A stretch of 64,000 bases of DNA from Burkholderia sp. USMB20 (GTDB lineage Bacteria; Pseudomonadota; Gammaproteobacteria; Burkholderiales; Burkholderiaceae). The position numbers and the translations under genes are program-made. Within the stretch, counting starts at the first letter, position 1. Each line of letters opens with the position of its first letter. The stretch is taken from positions 248,001-312,000 of the forward strand of contig NZ_JTAN02000001.1 in the NCBI RefSeq assembly GCF_000949135.2, read 5' to 3'. The notes beneath the pieces are model-generated. The model saw only the letters and a list, made by a program, of their open reading frames with translations, did not search any database and had not been told where the DNA came from. Positions 44,840-53,962 of this stretch are shown in pieces.

Positions 44840-46255
44840 ATGAACCTGAACGAACAGATCGATTCGCTCAACGCGGGCGTCGATCAGCTCCTCCACGATC
44901 ACCACGCCGCGCAGCAGGCGGCACGCAGCGCGGAAGCGTTCGCGCGCGCCGCCGCGGCGGAAGCCCAGGCCGCCGCCGCACGTCACGCCGCCGCGGAAGC
45001 CGAAGCACAGGCCGCCGCGCAGCGCCACACGGCCGCAGCCGCCGACGCCGATGCCGCGCAGCAGCGCCACGCCGACGCCACCGCCGCGGCCGAAGCCGCC
45101 GCCCAACGCCACACCGAAGCCGCCGCGCAGGCCGAGGCCGCCGTCCAGCGGCACGCCGAAGCGACCGCGCTGACCGAGGCGCTCGCGCAGCGCCACGCGG
45201 ATGCCGAAGCCGCGTCGCAGCGTCATGCGGCCGCGATCGCCGAAGCCGAGGCCGCCGCGCAGCGTCATCACGCCGCCGCGACCGAAGCGGACGCGGCCGC
45301 GCAGCGTCATGCGGCGGCCGCCGCGGAAGCCGAAGCCGCCGCGAAGCGCCATGCGGAGGCGACCGCCGCAGCCGAGGCCGCGACGCAGCGCCACGCGGCC
45401 GCGATCGCCGAGGCCGAGGCACTCGCGCAGCGTCACACGCAGGCGATCGCCGAAGCGGAAGCGGCTGCGCAGCGCCATGTCGAGGCAACCGCCGAAGCCG
45501 AAGCGATCACGCAGCGTCACGCCGAAGCGATCGCGCAAGCCGACGCGGCCGCGCAACGCCATGCGGAGGCGACCGCCGAGGCCGAGGCCGTCGCGCAGCG
45601 CCATACCGAAGCGATCGCGCAGGCCGAAGCGGCCGCCGAGCGTCACGCGAAGGCGATCGCCGACGCGGAAGCGCTGGTCGAAGCCGTCGTGAAGGACGCC
45701 GCGACGAACGCGGCAGCTTTGGCCACCGAGCCGGCCGTCGCGGCTGACGTGGTCGAACCGGCCGTCGAGTCCGCCGTTGAGCCGATGACGAACGCCACCG
45801 CGCCGGCTGCTGCCGATGAAGTCGCCGCTGCGGCGGCCGACGCGATCACCGACGTCGTCGCGACCACCACCGCCGACACCGCGATCGAAGTCGCGCCCGC
45901 GGCCGAAGCAGCCACCGACGCCCCCGCGGACAAGGCGACGCTGCACGTCGCGCGCCCGTCGCAGAACGAACTGACGCTGACCGTCAACGGCCAGTCGATC
46001 ACGTTGCACCCGGAGCAGCTGGGCCAGCTGATCGAGGAACTCGCGCATGCGCGCGCGTCGATGCAGCCGGAACCGCCGCCGGGCATCCCGGCCGGCTGGC
46101 GCTTCGTGACGACGAAGAACCCGATGATGGCCGTGCAGAAGCAGTCGAACGGCGATCGTCTGCTGGTCGCGCGCCACACCGGCTACGGCTGGGTGCCGTT
46201 CACGTTCTCGCCGGACGTCGTGATCCAGATGTACATGATGCTGACGCAGCGGTAA
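44840..46255 (+). CDS. Alanine-rich protein with ~17 His-bearing 14-residue repeats and a conserved C-terminal domain
   Basis: 471 residues. Residues ~45-285 consist of about 17 repeats of form AEAEAAAQRHAEAT. The Arg-His pair recurs every 14 residues (one 10-residue step), and Ala and Glu fill the rest, so a long single helix or coiled coil is expected. Residues ~290-370 are a low-complexity Ala/Thr/Val/Pro linker. The last ~100 residues are ordered: LTLTVNGQSITLHPEQLGQL, GWRFVTTKNPMMAVQKQSNG and a GYGWVPFTFSPDVVIQMYMM end. No signal peptide. I recognise no named family. A TAAAAT box at 44807 may be its -10. It lies between hpnA and hpnB. Confidence 0.85.
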   Translation: MNLNEQIDSLNAGVDQLLHDHHAAQQAARSAEAFARAAAAEAQAAAARHAAAEAEAQAAAQRHTAAAADADAAQQRHADATAAAEAAAQRHTEAAAQAEAAVQRHAEATALTEALAQRHADAEAASQRHAAAIAEAEAAAQRHHAAATEADAAAQRHAAAAAEAEAAAKRHAEATAAAEAATQRHAAAIAEAEALAQRHTQAIAEAEAAAQRHVEATAEAEAITQRHAEAIAQADAAAQRHAEATAEAEAVAQRHTEAIAQAEAAAERHAKAIADAEALVEAVVKDAATNAAALATEPAVAADVVEPAVESAVEPMTNATAPAAADEVAAAAADAITDVVATTTADTAIEVAPAAEAATDAPADKATLHVARPSQNELTLTVNGQSITLHPEQLGQLIEELAHARASMQPEPPPGIPAGWRFVTTKNPMMAVQKQSNGDRLLVARHTGYGWVPFTFSPDVVIQMYMMLTQR

Positions 46256-46295
46256 GCACGCGTGCAGCGGCGACCGGACGTCGGCCGGAAAGCAA

Positions 46296-46335
46296 ACAGC
46301 CCGAATCGGCTCACGTCGATTCGGGCTGTCTGTTT
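46296..46335 (+). terminator. Rho-independent terminator after the repeat-protein gene
   Basis: ACAGCCCGAATC (46296-46307) pairs perfectly with GATTCGGGCTGT (46318-46329), followed by CTGTTTT. It stands between converging genes and probably also stops hpnB transcripts from the right. Confidence 0.88.
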
Positions 46336-46379
46336 TCAGCAATCCGGTGGTCCTGACGGCCGGCATCCGCCGGCCCGCT

Positions 46380-47564
46380 TCAGCGCTCCACCGGCGCCTG
46401 CACCCGCGCCTTCCACTGACCGCCCTTGCCACGCCAGTAGCGCCACGCGGACGCGAACGTCGCGCCGACGTAGAACAGCGCCACGAGCGGCAGCGCGGGC
46501 GCCCACAGCGGCGAGCGCCGGTAATAGCGCAGCATCGGCGCATACGCGGTGCACATCGACGCCCATGCCAGCCACGCCGGCCAGGCCCGCGCGCCGTATG
46601 CGAGCGCGGCCACAGGCGGCACGAGATAGATGATCGTCATCCCGAGCAGCGTGCCGGCGAGCAGCAGCGGCGAATAATGGAGCTGCGTGAACGCGGTGCG
46701 CGCGATCATGTTCCAGATGTCGCGCCAGCTGTCGTACGGACGCAGCGACACGCTGCGCTCGGCCAGGTCGAGCCGGATCGGATGCCGGCCGCTGCCGCGA
46801 TGCTTGATCTGCGCGGCGAGGCTGCAGTCGTCGATCAGCGCGCCGCGGATCGATTCGATGCCGCCGGCCTCTTCCAGCGCGCTGCGCTTGACCAGCATGC
46901 AGCCGCCCGCGGCGCCGGCCGTCCGGTTGCGCGGATTGTTGATCCACGAGAACGGATAGAGCTTCGCGAAGAAGAACACGAACGCCGGTATCAGCGCCTT
47001 TTCCCAGAACGAATCGCAGCGCAGCCGCACCATCAGCGACACGAGATCGCGCTGTTCGGCCTGCGCGCGCGTGACGAGCTGCGCCACCGCGTCGGGCGGA
47101 TGGCCGATGTCGGCATCCGTCAGCAGCAGGTAGTCGGCCGGCAGCCCGAGCGTGCGCACCGCGGCGATGCCCTGCGACTGCGCCCACACCTTGCCCGACC
47201 AGCCGGCCGGCAGCGGCTTCGCGGCCAGCACCGTCAACCGGTCGGCGCGGTTGATCGCGAGCGCGGCCGCGCGGGCTGCGGCGGCGGTGCCGTCGTCGCT
47301 GTGGTCGTCGACAATGATCAGATGAAAGTCGCCCGGATAATCCTGCTCGAGCAGCGACGTCGCCGCTTGCGCGATCACGTCGACCTCGTTGCGCGCCGGC
47401 ACGACCGCGACGACCGCCGGCCAGCCGGCCTCGGCCGCGGCGCCGCGCGCTTCCGCGGCAGGCCCGCGCGGTCGCGCGCGCCAGAAGCCGCCGCGCGCGA
47501 CCAGCAGCACGATCCAGATCAGCAGCGACAGGCCGGACACCAGAAAGGTAATCGCCAGCATCAT
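46380..47564 (-). CDS. hpnB: Hopene-associated glycosyltransferase HpnB
   Basis: 394 residues. N-terminal membrane helix, then a GT2 domain (residues ~50-290) with VVPARNEVDVIAQAATSLLE, LIIVDDHSDDGT and LLLTDADIGHPP (DxD-type), then three or more C-terminal membrane helices. This is the HpnB arrangement, an inner-membrane enzyme linked to hopanoid side-chain sugars. Start 47564 is set by GGAGG with a 7-base spacer; the GTG six bases upstream is too close to it. It is divergent from ispH-hpnH. Confidence 0.88.
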   Translation of the reverse strand: MMLAITFLVSGLSLLIWIVLLVARGGFWRARPRGPAAEARGAAAEAGWPAVVAVVPARNEVDVIAQAATSLLEQDYPGDFHLIIVDDHSDDGTAAAARAAALAINRADRLTVLAAKPLPAGWSGKVWAQSQGIAAVRTLGLPADYLLLTDADIGHPPDAVAQLVTRAQAEQRDLVSLMVRLRCDSFWEKALIPAFVFFFAKLYPFSWINNPRNRTAGAAGGCMLVKRSALEEAGGIESIRGALIDDCSLAAQIKHRGSGRHPIRLDLAERSVSLRPYDSWRDIWNMIARTAFTQLHYSPLLLAGTLLGMTIIYLVPPVAALAYGARAWPAWLAWASMCTAYAPMLRYYRRSPLWAPALPLVALFYVGATFASAWRYWRGKGGQWKARVQAPVER

Positions 47565-47980
47565 CGGCACGCCTCCTGCCGGACGCCGGCGCCAGCAGCC
47601 CCGGATCGTTCGATCTCAATCAGGGTCGGAGTGAAAACATCCTTGACCGCATCGGCGGCAGGGCAATACGCGTAAGAATCGACGGTCATCGAATGGCCTT
47701 GAAATGAGCGCGATGCCGGGCAGCCGGACGGGCTGCCCGCGAAACCGCGCAGTTTACCGGGTTCCGCGCGCGCGAGCGCCGACGCGGCGCTGCGGCGGAT
47801 GCAACACGCCGATACAGCACCAGAGCAAGGACGGCCCGATAGGGTTAAAATGCGCGATTAATTCGGGGTTCCGGGGCCTGGCCTGGCCGGTTCGTTTCCT
47901 GCCTTCATAACATCAAGCCGGGGCGAGCGAGCGGTGCCAGCTCTTCGAACCCGGCGTCTGTCGTCGGAGTTCGCTCACTT
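47565..47980. other. Divergent promoter region between hpnB and ispH
   Basis: About 415 bases without a gene. TTAAAAT at 47845-47851 could be the -10 of ispH-hpnH; no good -35 was found. A GC-rich hairpin GGGCAGCC/GGGCTGCCC lies near 47716-47736. The hpnB promoter should be on the left side. Confidence 0.45.
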
Positions 47981-48922
47981 ATGCGAGTCATCCTTGCCCA
48001 GCCCCGCGGCTTTTGTGCGGGGGTTGTCCGCGCGATCGAGATCGTCGATCGCGCGCTGCAACAGCACGGCGCGCCGGTCTATGTGCGTCATGAGATCGTG
48101 CATAACCGGCACGTCGTCGAAAACCTGCGTAATAAAGGGGCTCGATTCGTCGAGGAGCTCGACGAGGTGCCGCACGGCGCCGTGGCGATCTTCAGCGCGC
48201 ACGGGGTCGCCCAGACCGTCGAACGCGACGCGGAAACGCGCGGGCTCGACGTGCTGGACGCCACCTGCCCGCTCGTCACGAAAGTGCACGTGCAGGGCCG
48301 CCAGTACGTCGCGGCGGGCCGCCGGCTGATCCTGATCGGCCATGCGGGCCATCCGGAAGTCGAGGGCACGATCGGCCAGATCCCGGCCGAGGTGATCCTC
48401 GTGCAGAGCGAGGCCGAAGTCGATACGCTGACGCTGCCGGTCGACACGCCGGTCGCGTACGTCACGCAGACGACGCTGTCGGTCGACGACACGCGCGGCA
48501 TCATCGAAGCGCTGCAGCGCCGGTTTACCGACATCGTCGGCCCGGACACGCGCGACATCTGCTACGCGACGCAAAACCGCCAGGCCGCCGTGCGCGAGCT
48601 GAGCGGCCAGGTCGACGTGCTGCTGGTCGTCGGTGCGACGAACAGCTCGAACTCGAACCGCCTGCGCGAGATCGGCACCGAAAGCGGTGTACCGAGCTAT
48701 CTCGTCGCCGACGGCTCGGAAGTGAAGGCCGAATGGTTCGCGGGCGTGCAGACGGTCGGCCTGACCGCCGGCGCGTCGGCACCCGAGGAAATGGTCGAGG
48801 ATGTAATTGGCGCGCTGCGCGCGCTGGGGCCCGTCGATGTCACGACGATGGCGGGCCGTGAGGAAAAAGTCGAATTCAAGTTGCCGGCGAAGCTTACGCA
48901 AGCTGTCGCCCGCGAAGTTTAA
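47981..48922 (+). CDS. ispH: 4-hydroxy-3-methylbut-2-enyl diphosphate reductase IspH
   Basis: 313 residues. The three Fe-S cysteines are Cys12 (RGFCAGV), Cys96 (DATCPLV) and Cys194 ([10 protein letters not shown]), and the proton-relay Glu lies in [19 protein letters not shown] context as in E. coli IspH. It makes IPP and DMAPP in the last MEP-pathway step. Burkholderia usually has more than one ispH; this copy is coupled to hpnH (12-base gap) and so probably supplies isoprenoid precursors for hopanoids. The ATG lacks a clear ribosome site. Confidence 0.93.
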   Translation: MRVILAQPRGFCAGVVRAIEIVDRALQQHGAPVYVRHEIVHNRHVVENLRNKGARFVEELDEVPHGAVAIFSAHGVAQTVERDAETRGLDVLDATCPLVTKVHVQGRQYVAAGRRLILIGHAGHPEVEGTIGQIPAEVILVQSEAEVDTLTLPVDTPVAYVTQTTLSVDDTRGIIEALQRRFTDIVGPDTRDICYATQNRQAAVRELSGQVDVLLVVGATNSSNSNRLREIGTESGVPSYLVADGSEVKAEWFAGVQTVGLTAGASAPEEMVEDVIGALRALGPVDVTTMAGREEKVEFKLPAKLTQAVAREV

Positions 48923-48934
48923 GGAGGACATCTC

Positions 48935-50095
48935 TTGTCTATTCCGCTGCTCCAGCAAGTCCGCGTCGGCGCATACATCATGCGCCAACACCTGTCCGGC
49001 AACAAACGCTATCCGCTCGCGCTGATGCTCGAGCCGCTGTTCCGCTGCAACCTCGCCTGTAACGGCTGCGGCAAGATCGATTATCCGGACCCGATCCTGA
49101 ACCAGCGCCTGTCCGTCGAGGAATGCCTGGAAGCCGTCGACGAGTGCGGCGCGCCCATCGTGTCGATCGCCGGCGGCGAGCCGCTGCTCCACAAGGAGAT
49201 GCCGGAGATCGTCAAGGGCATCATGAAGCGCAAGAAGTTCGTGTACCTGTGCACGAACGCGCTCCTGATGGAAAAGAAGATGGACGACTACCAGCCGAAT
49301 CCGTACTTCGTCTGGTCGGTCCACCTCGACGGCGACAAGGAAATGCACGACCATTCAGTGTCGCAGGACGGCGTGTACGACAAGGCGGTCGCGGCCATCA
49401 AGGAAGCGAAGCGCCGCGGCTTCCGCGTGAACATCAACTGCACGCTGTTCAACGATGCGATCCCCGAGCGCGTCGCGAAGTTCTTCGACACGCTGGGTCC
49501 GATCGGCGTCGACGGCATCACCGTGTCGCCGGGCTACGCATACGAGCGCGCGCCGGATCAGCAGCACTTCCTGAACCGCGACAAGACGAAGAACCTGTTC
49601 CGCGAAATCCTGAAGCGCGGCGAAGGCGGCAAGCGCTGGTCGTTCAGCCAGTCGTCGCTGTTCCTCGACTTCCTGGCCGGCAACCAGACGTACAAGTGCA
49701 CGCCGTGGGGCAACCCGGCGCGTACCGTGTTCGGCTGGCAGAAGCCGTGCTATCTGGTCGGCGAAGGTTACGTGAAGACCTTCAAGGAACTGATGGAAGA
49801 CACGAACTGGGACAACTACGGCGTCGGCAACTACGAGAAGTGCGCGGACTGCATGGTCCACTGCGGCTTCGAAGCCACCGCCGTGATGGACACGATCGCG
49901 CATCCGCTGAAGGCGTTCGCCGTGAGCCGGAAGGGCATCAAGACCGAAGGCGCGTTCGCGCCGGACATCTCGATCGCGAAGCAGCGTCCGGCCGAGTACG
50001 TGTTCTCGCGCCACGTCGAGATCAAGCTCGAGGAAATCCAGCGCGCCGGCAAGGGCAAGCTGCAGAAGCCGGCCAAGCCGGCAACGGCGGCTTAA
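48935..50095 (+). CDS. hpnH: Adenosylhopane synthase HpnH (radical SAM)
   Basis: 386 residues. The radical SAM cluster motif CxxxCxxC is at Cys38, Cys42 and Cys45 (FRCNLACNGCGKI), followed by SIAGGEPLLH and a C-terminal Cys-rich part (KCADCMVHCGF). HpnH joins 5'-deoxyadenosine to diploptene, the first step toward extended hopanoids. The start codon is TTG at 48935, preceded by AAGGAGG with a correct spacer. It is followed by two hairpins, the second a textbook terminator. Confidence 0.95.
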   Translation: MSIPLLQQVRVGAYIMRQHLSGNKRYPLALMLEPLFRCNLACNGCGKIDYPDPILNQRLSVEECLEAVDECGAPIVSIAGGEPLLHKEMPEIVKGIMKRKKFVYLCTNALLMEKKMDDYQPNPYFVWSVHLDGDKEMHDHSVSQDGVYDKAVAAIKEAKRRGFRVNINCTLFNDAIPERVAKFFDTLGPIGVDGITVSPGYAYERAPDQQHFLNRDKTKNLFREILKRGEGGKRWSFSQSSLFLDFLAGNQTYKCTPWGNPARTVFGWQKPCYLVGEGYVKTFKELMEDTNWDNYGVGNYEKCADCMVHCGFEATAVMDTIAHPLKAFAVSRKGIKTEGAFAPDISIAKQRPAEYVFSRHVEIKLEEIQRAGKGKLQKPAKPATAA

Positions 50096-50107
50096 GCGCG
50101 TGTCGCC

Positions 50108-50181
50108 ATGCGGAGGTTCGCGCCTCCGCATCGGCCGGCATCGAAGAAGCGCCACGGAGTTCGCTCCGTGGCGCTTTTGTT
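50108..50181 (+). terminator. Double hairpin terminator of ispH-hpnH
   Basis: ATGCGGAGG/CCTCCGCAT (50108-50116, 50123-50131) is followed by a perfect 13-bp stem AAGCGCCACGGAG/CTCCGTGGCGCTT closed by a TTCG tetraloop (50147-50176) and TTGTTTTG. Confidence 0.93.
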
Positions 50182-50262
50182 TTGTCGGGCTTGGGTTGTG
50201 TTGGCCTTCGTGCGGGGAGCGGCGCGCATCCGCGCACGCATGAGCGGGCGAACGCCGCTCGC

Positions 50263-50523
50263 CTAGTGTCTCGACTCCGCGGCCGCGATCAATTGCCAGG
50301 CGGTCGGGCCGGGGTCGAGCAGCGGGTCGGACGGCGGATCGAGATCGTGCCGATGCTCGTCTTCGGACGGCAGCGTCTGCCGCTTCGCAATGCCGATCTC
50401 GTCGCCGCATACGGTGCATCGATAGATGCCCGCGATCGTCACTTCGCTGCCCGGCGGCAGGTTCTCGCTGAATGCGCGGCCGCTTCCGCACGTGAAGTAG
50501 CCGCCGATCCTGTATAGCGCCAT
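50263..50523 (-). CDS. Small protein with a Cys pair, function unknown
   Basis: 86 residues. GGYFTCGSGRAFSENLPPGS is followed by AGIYRCTVCGDEIGI; the CxxC with the earlier Cys suggests a small zinc-ribbon-like or metal site. The C-terminal third is acidic and proline-rich. ATG 50523 is preceded by AGGAGGAGCG, a very strong ribosome site, so it is likely expressed. Alone on the minus strand, converging with hpnH. Confidence 0.75.
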   Translation of the reverse strand: MALYRIGGYFTCGSGRAFSENLPPGSEVTIAGIYRCTVCGDEIGIAKRQTLPSEDEHRHDLDPPSDPLLDPGPTAWQLIAAAESRH

Positions 50524-50703
50524 CGCTCCTCCTGATCGAAACGGATGCGTTCACGCCGACACGCACGATCATCGCCCACGCGAGGATGGCTCGTCATCGA
50601 CCGAACCCGTCCGGTTCCTGTCATGACATTAGACGGCGAGCGTTGGCGCCGGGGAATGGGACAGGTATGAAACATCGCGCGGCGCCGGTCGCGTCGACGA
50701 CGC

Positions 50704-51183
50704 TCAATGCAGAATGGCCGGTTCCCGCATCTTCGCCGCGGCTTGCGCGACGAGGGCCGGCTGGTCGGCCGACGCGAACGCACTGACGTGACGCCACAGC
50801 TCGGCGAGCCGGTGCCGCGTGAGCGTCGCGACGCATGCGTCGTTCGCGGCGAGGATGCGCTCGAGCACCGCGCATTCGTCGTCGTGCAGCGTCCATGCGC
50901 CGCTTTCCGCCGCGCGCTCGACGCTCGCATCGAGTACGCGCTCCGCATCGACGCACAGGTCGATGCTCGCGTCCGCCGATACCGCGTCGTCGAGCGCGAG
51001 GAACACCAGGTAGACGCTCGTGCGCAACCGCATCAGCAACGTTTCGCTGCCGTGCTCGCCGCGCAGCGCGACGAGCGCCATGTGGCATTTCAGCGAGATG
51101 TCGCGCACATGTGCGGGCGGCAACGGCAGCAGCCATTCGCGCGTCAGCGGCGGATGGCGACGGCTTTTCCGGACGGCCTTCAT
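50704..51183 (-). CDS. Hypothetical helical protein
   Basis: 159 residues, no signal peptide. LTREWLLPLPPAHVRDISLK, HMALVALRGEHGSETLLMRL and DDECAVLERILAANDACVAT predict an all-helical cytoplasmic protein. I do not recognise the family. Start 51183 (MKAVRKSRRH) is chosen for GAGAGCGG 5-10 bases upstream; the upstream extension is Arg-rich and looks spurious. Codon bias supports coding. Confidence 0.6.
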   Translation of the reverse strand: MKAVRKSRRHPPLTREWLLPLPPAHVRDISLKCHMALVALRGEHGSETLLMRLRTSVYLVFLALDDAVSADASIDLCVDAERVLDASVERAAESGAWTLHDDECAVLERILAANDACVATLTRHRLAELWRHVSAFASADQPALVAQAAAKMREPAILH

Positions 51184-51406
51184 GATCCGCTCTCGCTGGC
51201 GGCAACGTCGTCCGCGTCGAAGCGCGGCCACCCGGTGCGGCACGCGACGGCGCCGGGGCGCGCGGCGCGATGGCCGTTCGCGCGGCGCCGCGCGGCGTAC
51301 GGATCGTCACGCCGCCGCGTCGCGCACGCGCGCGGCAGCCGGCGGATCGTCGACGTGCGCCACGCGTCGGCGAGTCGGTTCGCGCATGCCATGCTCGTCT
51401 CCCGCA

Positions 51407-51784
51407 TCAGAACGTGTTCTCGCCTTTCAGGTAGTACGCGGTCTTCACGAAGAACGCCTTTACCGGATGGCCGCTCTGCGCGGCGCTGGCCGCCCGCGCT
51501 TCCATCGCGGCCTTCTCGTCGCGCGAGCGGTCGGGCACCGGGTTCCGCACGCGGTCGAGCGCACGCTGCATCGCGAGCGGATAGTTCTGGTTGCCGGCCG
51601 TCGTCGCGCGATAGCCGGCGCGCGTCATCTGCATCAGTTGCACGTCGGTTTCGGCACGCGCCGCGGACCAGGTCAACGGCGCGACGTTCGACTGCCACTC
51701 GGTATCGACGGACTGCGCGAAGCTCGCGGCGGGCAGCGCGGCAAGCGCGCCGGACAGCACTGCAAGGGAAACAACGGATCGCAT
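51407..51784 (-). CDS. DUF4148-like small exported protein
   Basis: 125 residues. Signal peptide MRSVVSLAVLSGALAALPAA ends at SFA-QSVDT. The mature part has TDVQLMQMTRAGYRATTAGN and a Lys-rich end VKAFFVKTAYYLKGENTF, in the manner of Burkholderia DUF4148-related periplasmic proteins. Start 51784 is chosen because GGAGG is 5 bases upstream; two other ATGs lie within 12 bases. A hairpin CCGCATCGA/TCGATGCGG (51807-51833) sits in the probable 5' leader. Confidence 0.7.
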   Translation of the reverse strand: MRSVVSLAVLSGALAALPAASFAQSVDTEWQSNVAPLTWSAARAETDVQLMQMTRAGYRATTAGNQNYPLAMQRALDRVRNPVPDRSRDEKAAMEARAASAAQSGHPVKAFFVKTAYYLKGENTF

Positions 51785-52279
51785 CATGGCCTCCATATGG
51801 TTGCGTCCGCATCGATCTTCGACGTCGATGCGGTGAAACCATCGTATGTCGCGCGGCCGCACGCTTGAATAGCCGATTCAGCAATTGATATTTTCGGCAC
51901 TCATAGCCGAGGCGCGACCCGCTTGATTCGCCAATGCCACCAGAGCGGAATTTCTTTATTTCATTCAACGACCTGATCGCGTTTTTGCAGACGATTCGAT
52001 GCGGGTGCGCGAATCGCTTTTGCCATTTTCGAAATGACGTATTGCCGGAGCGATTTCGGTTAGCGTCCGCACTGGCAAGGCTGTCGGCGCGATGCCGCAC
52101 ATGCGGACATGAACGGGGAATGCTTCGACGAACGCACCAGTTTCTCTGACGCACGACAAATCCTCCGCGCCGATTTATCGCTCAATGACAAGACGTGTCC
52201 GACGAGTCAGCGCGATAATTGCGCATCGGCCGTATGTCACGGCGCTCATCCCTTTCCTATTCTTCTCACGAGTCCCGTC
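51785..52279. other. Intergenic region of lower GC
   Basis: About 495 bases, clearly less GC-rich than the neighbourhood (especially 51,880-52,060). It has the leader hairpin of the leftward DUF4148-like gene and should contain the promoters of both divergent genes. No supported gene. Confidence 0.5.
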
Positions 52280-52633
52280 ATGGCTGACATCGATTCCACC
52301 GCGATCAACAGTTGGCACGCACACGTCTACTTCGACGCCGCCAGCCGCGACGCGGCCTGGGCGTTTCGCCTCGTCGTCGAAGAGCGGTTCGGCGCGATCA
52401 TCGAGCTCGGCCGCTTTCACGAACGCCTCGTCGGCCCGCATCCGGCCTGGTCGTACCAGATCGCGTTCGACGCCACGCGGTTCGACACCATCGTGCCGTG
52501 GCTCGTGCTGAATCACGGCGCGCTCGATATCTTCCTGCATCCGAATACCAACGACGAACTGCGCGACCATCGCGACAGCGCGGTGTGGATCGGTAAGTCG
52601 CATGAACTGAATCTCGGCGCGCTGGGGGGCTGA
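52280..52633 (+). CDS. DOPA 4,5-dioxygenase-family protein
   Basis: 117 residues. The family pattern is clear: SWHAHVYFDAASRDAAWAFR with a His-x-His pair, RFHERLVGPHPAWSYQIAF, and LNHGALDIFLHPNTNDELRD with further His. Bacterial members may open catechol rings, but many have unknown substrates. ATG 52280 (MADIDS) is chosen although the ribosome site is weak; upstream frame is AT-rich non-coding. Followed after 17 bases by a hexanucleotide repeat. Confidence 0.85.
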   Translation: MADIDSTAINSWHAHVYFDAASRDAAWAFRLVVEERFGAIIELGRFHERLVGPHPAWSYQIAFDATRFDTIVPWLVLNHGALDIFLHPNTNDELRDHRDSAVWIGKSHELNLGALGG

Positions 52634-52650
52634 CGCGAACGGCTGAACGC

Positions 52651-52716
52651 GGTTGCGGTTGCGGTTGCGGTTGCGGTTGCGGTTGCGGTTGCGGTCGCGG
52701 TCGCGGTTGCGGTCGC
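52651..52716. repeat. Hexanucleotide repeat (GGTTGC/GGTCGC), 11 units
   Basis: Seven uninterrupted GGTTGC units (52651-52692) are followed by GGTCGC, GGTCGC, GGTTGC and GGTCGC (52693-52716). It lies between the stop of the DOPA-dioxygenase-like gene and the start of the SnoaL-like gene. Unit gain or loss would change promoter spacing or leader length, not frame. Confidence 0.95.
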
Positions 52717-52816
52717 GGTCCGCGCACGCAACATCCACGTTTCGGCCTGCGGTGAAACGTCCGGCAGCGTTGCATCAATACAGTGGTGCCGTTATCCACG
52801 CTTGCCGGAACCCGCC

Positions 52817-53248
52817 ATGACCCACGCCGACACCGATGCGCACCGCATCCATCGAGACTGGCACGCCGCCGTCGTCGCACGCGACCTCGATGCGCTGATG
52901 TCGCTGTACGCGGACGACGCGATCCTCGAAACGCCGCTGATCGTCGCCACGCTGCCCGATCACGGCTCGGGCGTGCTGCACGGCAAGCCCGCGATCGGCG
53001 CGTTCTTCGCGGCAGGGCTGCGCAATCCGGGCAACCGGCTCGGACGCTGGTACCGCACGGGCCTGTTCTTTTCGAACGGCCAGCAACTCACGTGGGAATA
53101 TCCGCGCGAAACGCCGGACGGCGATCAGGTCGATCTCGTCGAGGTGATGGATCTGCGCGGCGGGCTGATCGCGCATCATCGCGTCTACTGGGGGTGGGTC
53201 GGGTTCAACGCGCTGCGCGACGTCGCGCCAGCGGCCGGTCGCACCTGA
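52817..53248 (+). CDS. SnoaL-like/NTF2-fold protein
   Basis: 143 residues. N-terminal helix HRDWHAAVVARDLDALMSLY, then ADDAILETPL, GKPAIGAFFAAG and VDLVEVMDLRGGLIAHHRVY with GWVGFNAL form the cone-shaped NTF2 fold of SnoaL-like proteins. Such proteins bind or isomerise small hydrophobic molecules; the substrate is unknown. ATG 52817 is preferred to a TTG at 52802. The hexamer repeat lies about 100 bases upstream. Confidence 0.82.
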   Translation: MTHADTDAHRIHRDWHAAVVARDLDALMSLYADDAILETPLIVATLPDHGSGVLHGKPAIGAFFAAGLRNPGNRLGRWYRTGLFFSNGQQLTWEYPRETPDGDQVDLVEVMDLRGGLIAHHRVYWGWVGFNALRDVAPAAGRT

Positions 53249-53341
53249 TGCCGACGACCACGGAGAACGCGCGGCGCGCCTGCTCCGGCTGACACGGGCG
53301 CCGCCGCATGCGACCGCGCCTTCGCCGCCGTCCCGCGTCGC

Positions 53342-53962
53342 TCACGCGACATACATCGCGACACTGACGAACTGGCACAGGCTGCCGGCCAGCACGAAAA
53401 GGTGCCAGATACCGTGCCCGTGGCGGATGCGTTCGTCGTTGATGAAGAAGTAGATCCCGGCGCTGTAGATGACGCCGCCGGCCACGAGCCATGCGGTACC
53501 CACCGGCGGCAATGCATGGATCAGCGGGCGGATCGCGACGAGCGCGAGCCAGCCCATCAGCACGTACAGGATCATCGACACGATGCGCGTGCGCCGTCCG
53601 AGCGTGAGCTCCTGCACGATCCCGAACGCGGCGAGCCCCCAGCTGACGCCGAACAGCGACCAGCCCCATGGGCCGCGCAGCGTGACGAGCGTGAACGGCG
53701 TGTAGCTGCCCGCGATCAGCAGATAGATCGCCGAATGGTCACACTTCTGCAGGATCGCCTTGAGCCGCGGGTTGCGCACGCTGTGATACGCGGTCGAGAT
53801 CCCGTACAGCAGGATCAGCATCGCGCCGTACACGCTGAAGCTCACGATCTTGTAAGGATCGCGGTCGAGCGCGCCCATCGTCACCAGCGCGACCAGCCCT
53901 GCCACCGACAATACCGCGCCGACGAGATGGGAAATGCTGTTGAAACGCTCACCGACATGCAC
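53342..53962 (-). CDS. Haemolysin III/YqfA-family membrane protein
   Basis: 206 residues, seven membrane segments of the PAQR/HlyIII family. Conserved residues are visible in RFNSISHLVGAVLSVAG, AYHS, FTKCDHSAIYL-type sequence (KCDHSAIYLLIAGSYTPFTL) and GHGIWHLFVLAG; the three His and one Asp form the zinc site. Members act in membrane lipid homeostasis or as putative hydrolases. The start is a standard MHVGERFN. Confidence 0.92.
   Translation of the reverse strand: MHVGERFNSISHLVGAVLSVAGLVALVTMGALDRDPYKIVSFSVYGAMLILLYGISTAYHSVRNPRLKAILQKCDHSAIYLLIAGSYTPFTLVTLRGPWGWSLFGVSWGLAAFGIVQELTLGRRTRIVSMILYVLMGWLALVAIRPLIHALPPVGTAWLVAGGVIYSAGIYFFINDERIRHGHGIWHLFVLAGSLCQFVSVAMYVA

Noticed and set aside
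43496-46543. A 1015-codon Gly/Arg-rich minus-strand frame
   Set aside because: It runs antisense through hpnA and the repeat-protein gene; its glycine repeats are just the reverse of the Ala/His repeat codons.
52398-52880. Arg/Asn/Pro/Gln repeat proteins read from the hexamer tract
   Set aside because: Several overlapping frames are open only because the hexamer lacks stop codons; none has a start signal.
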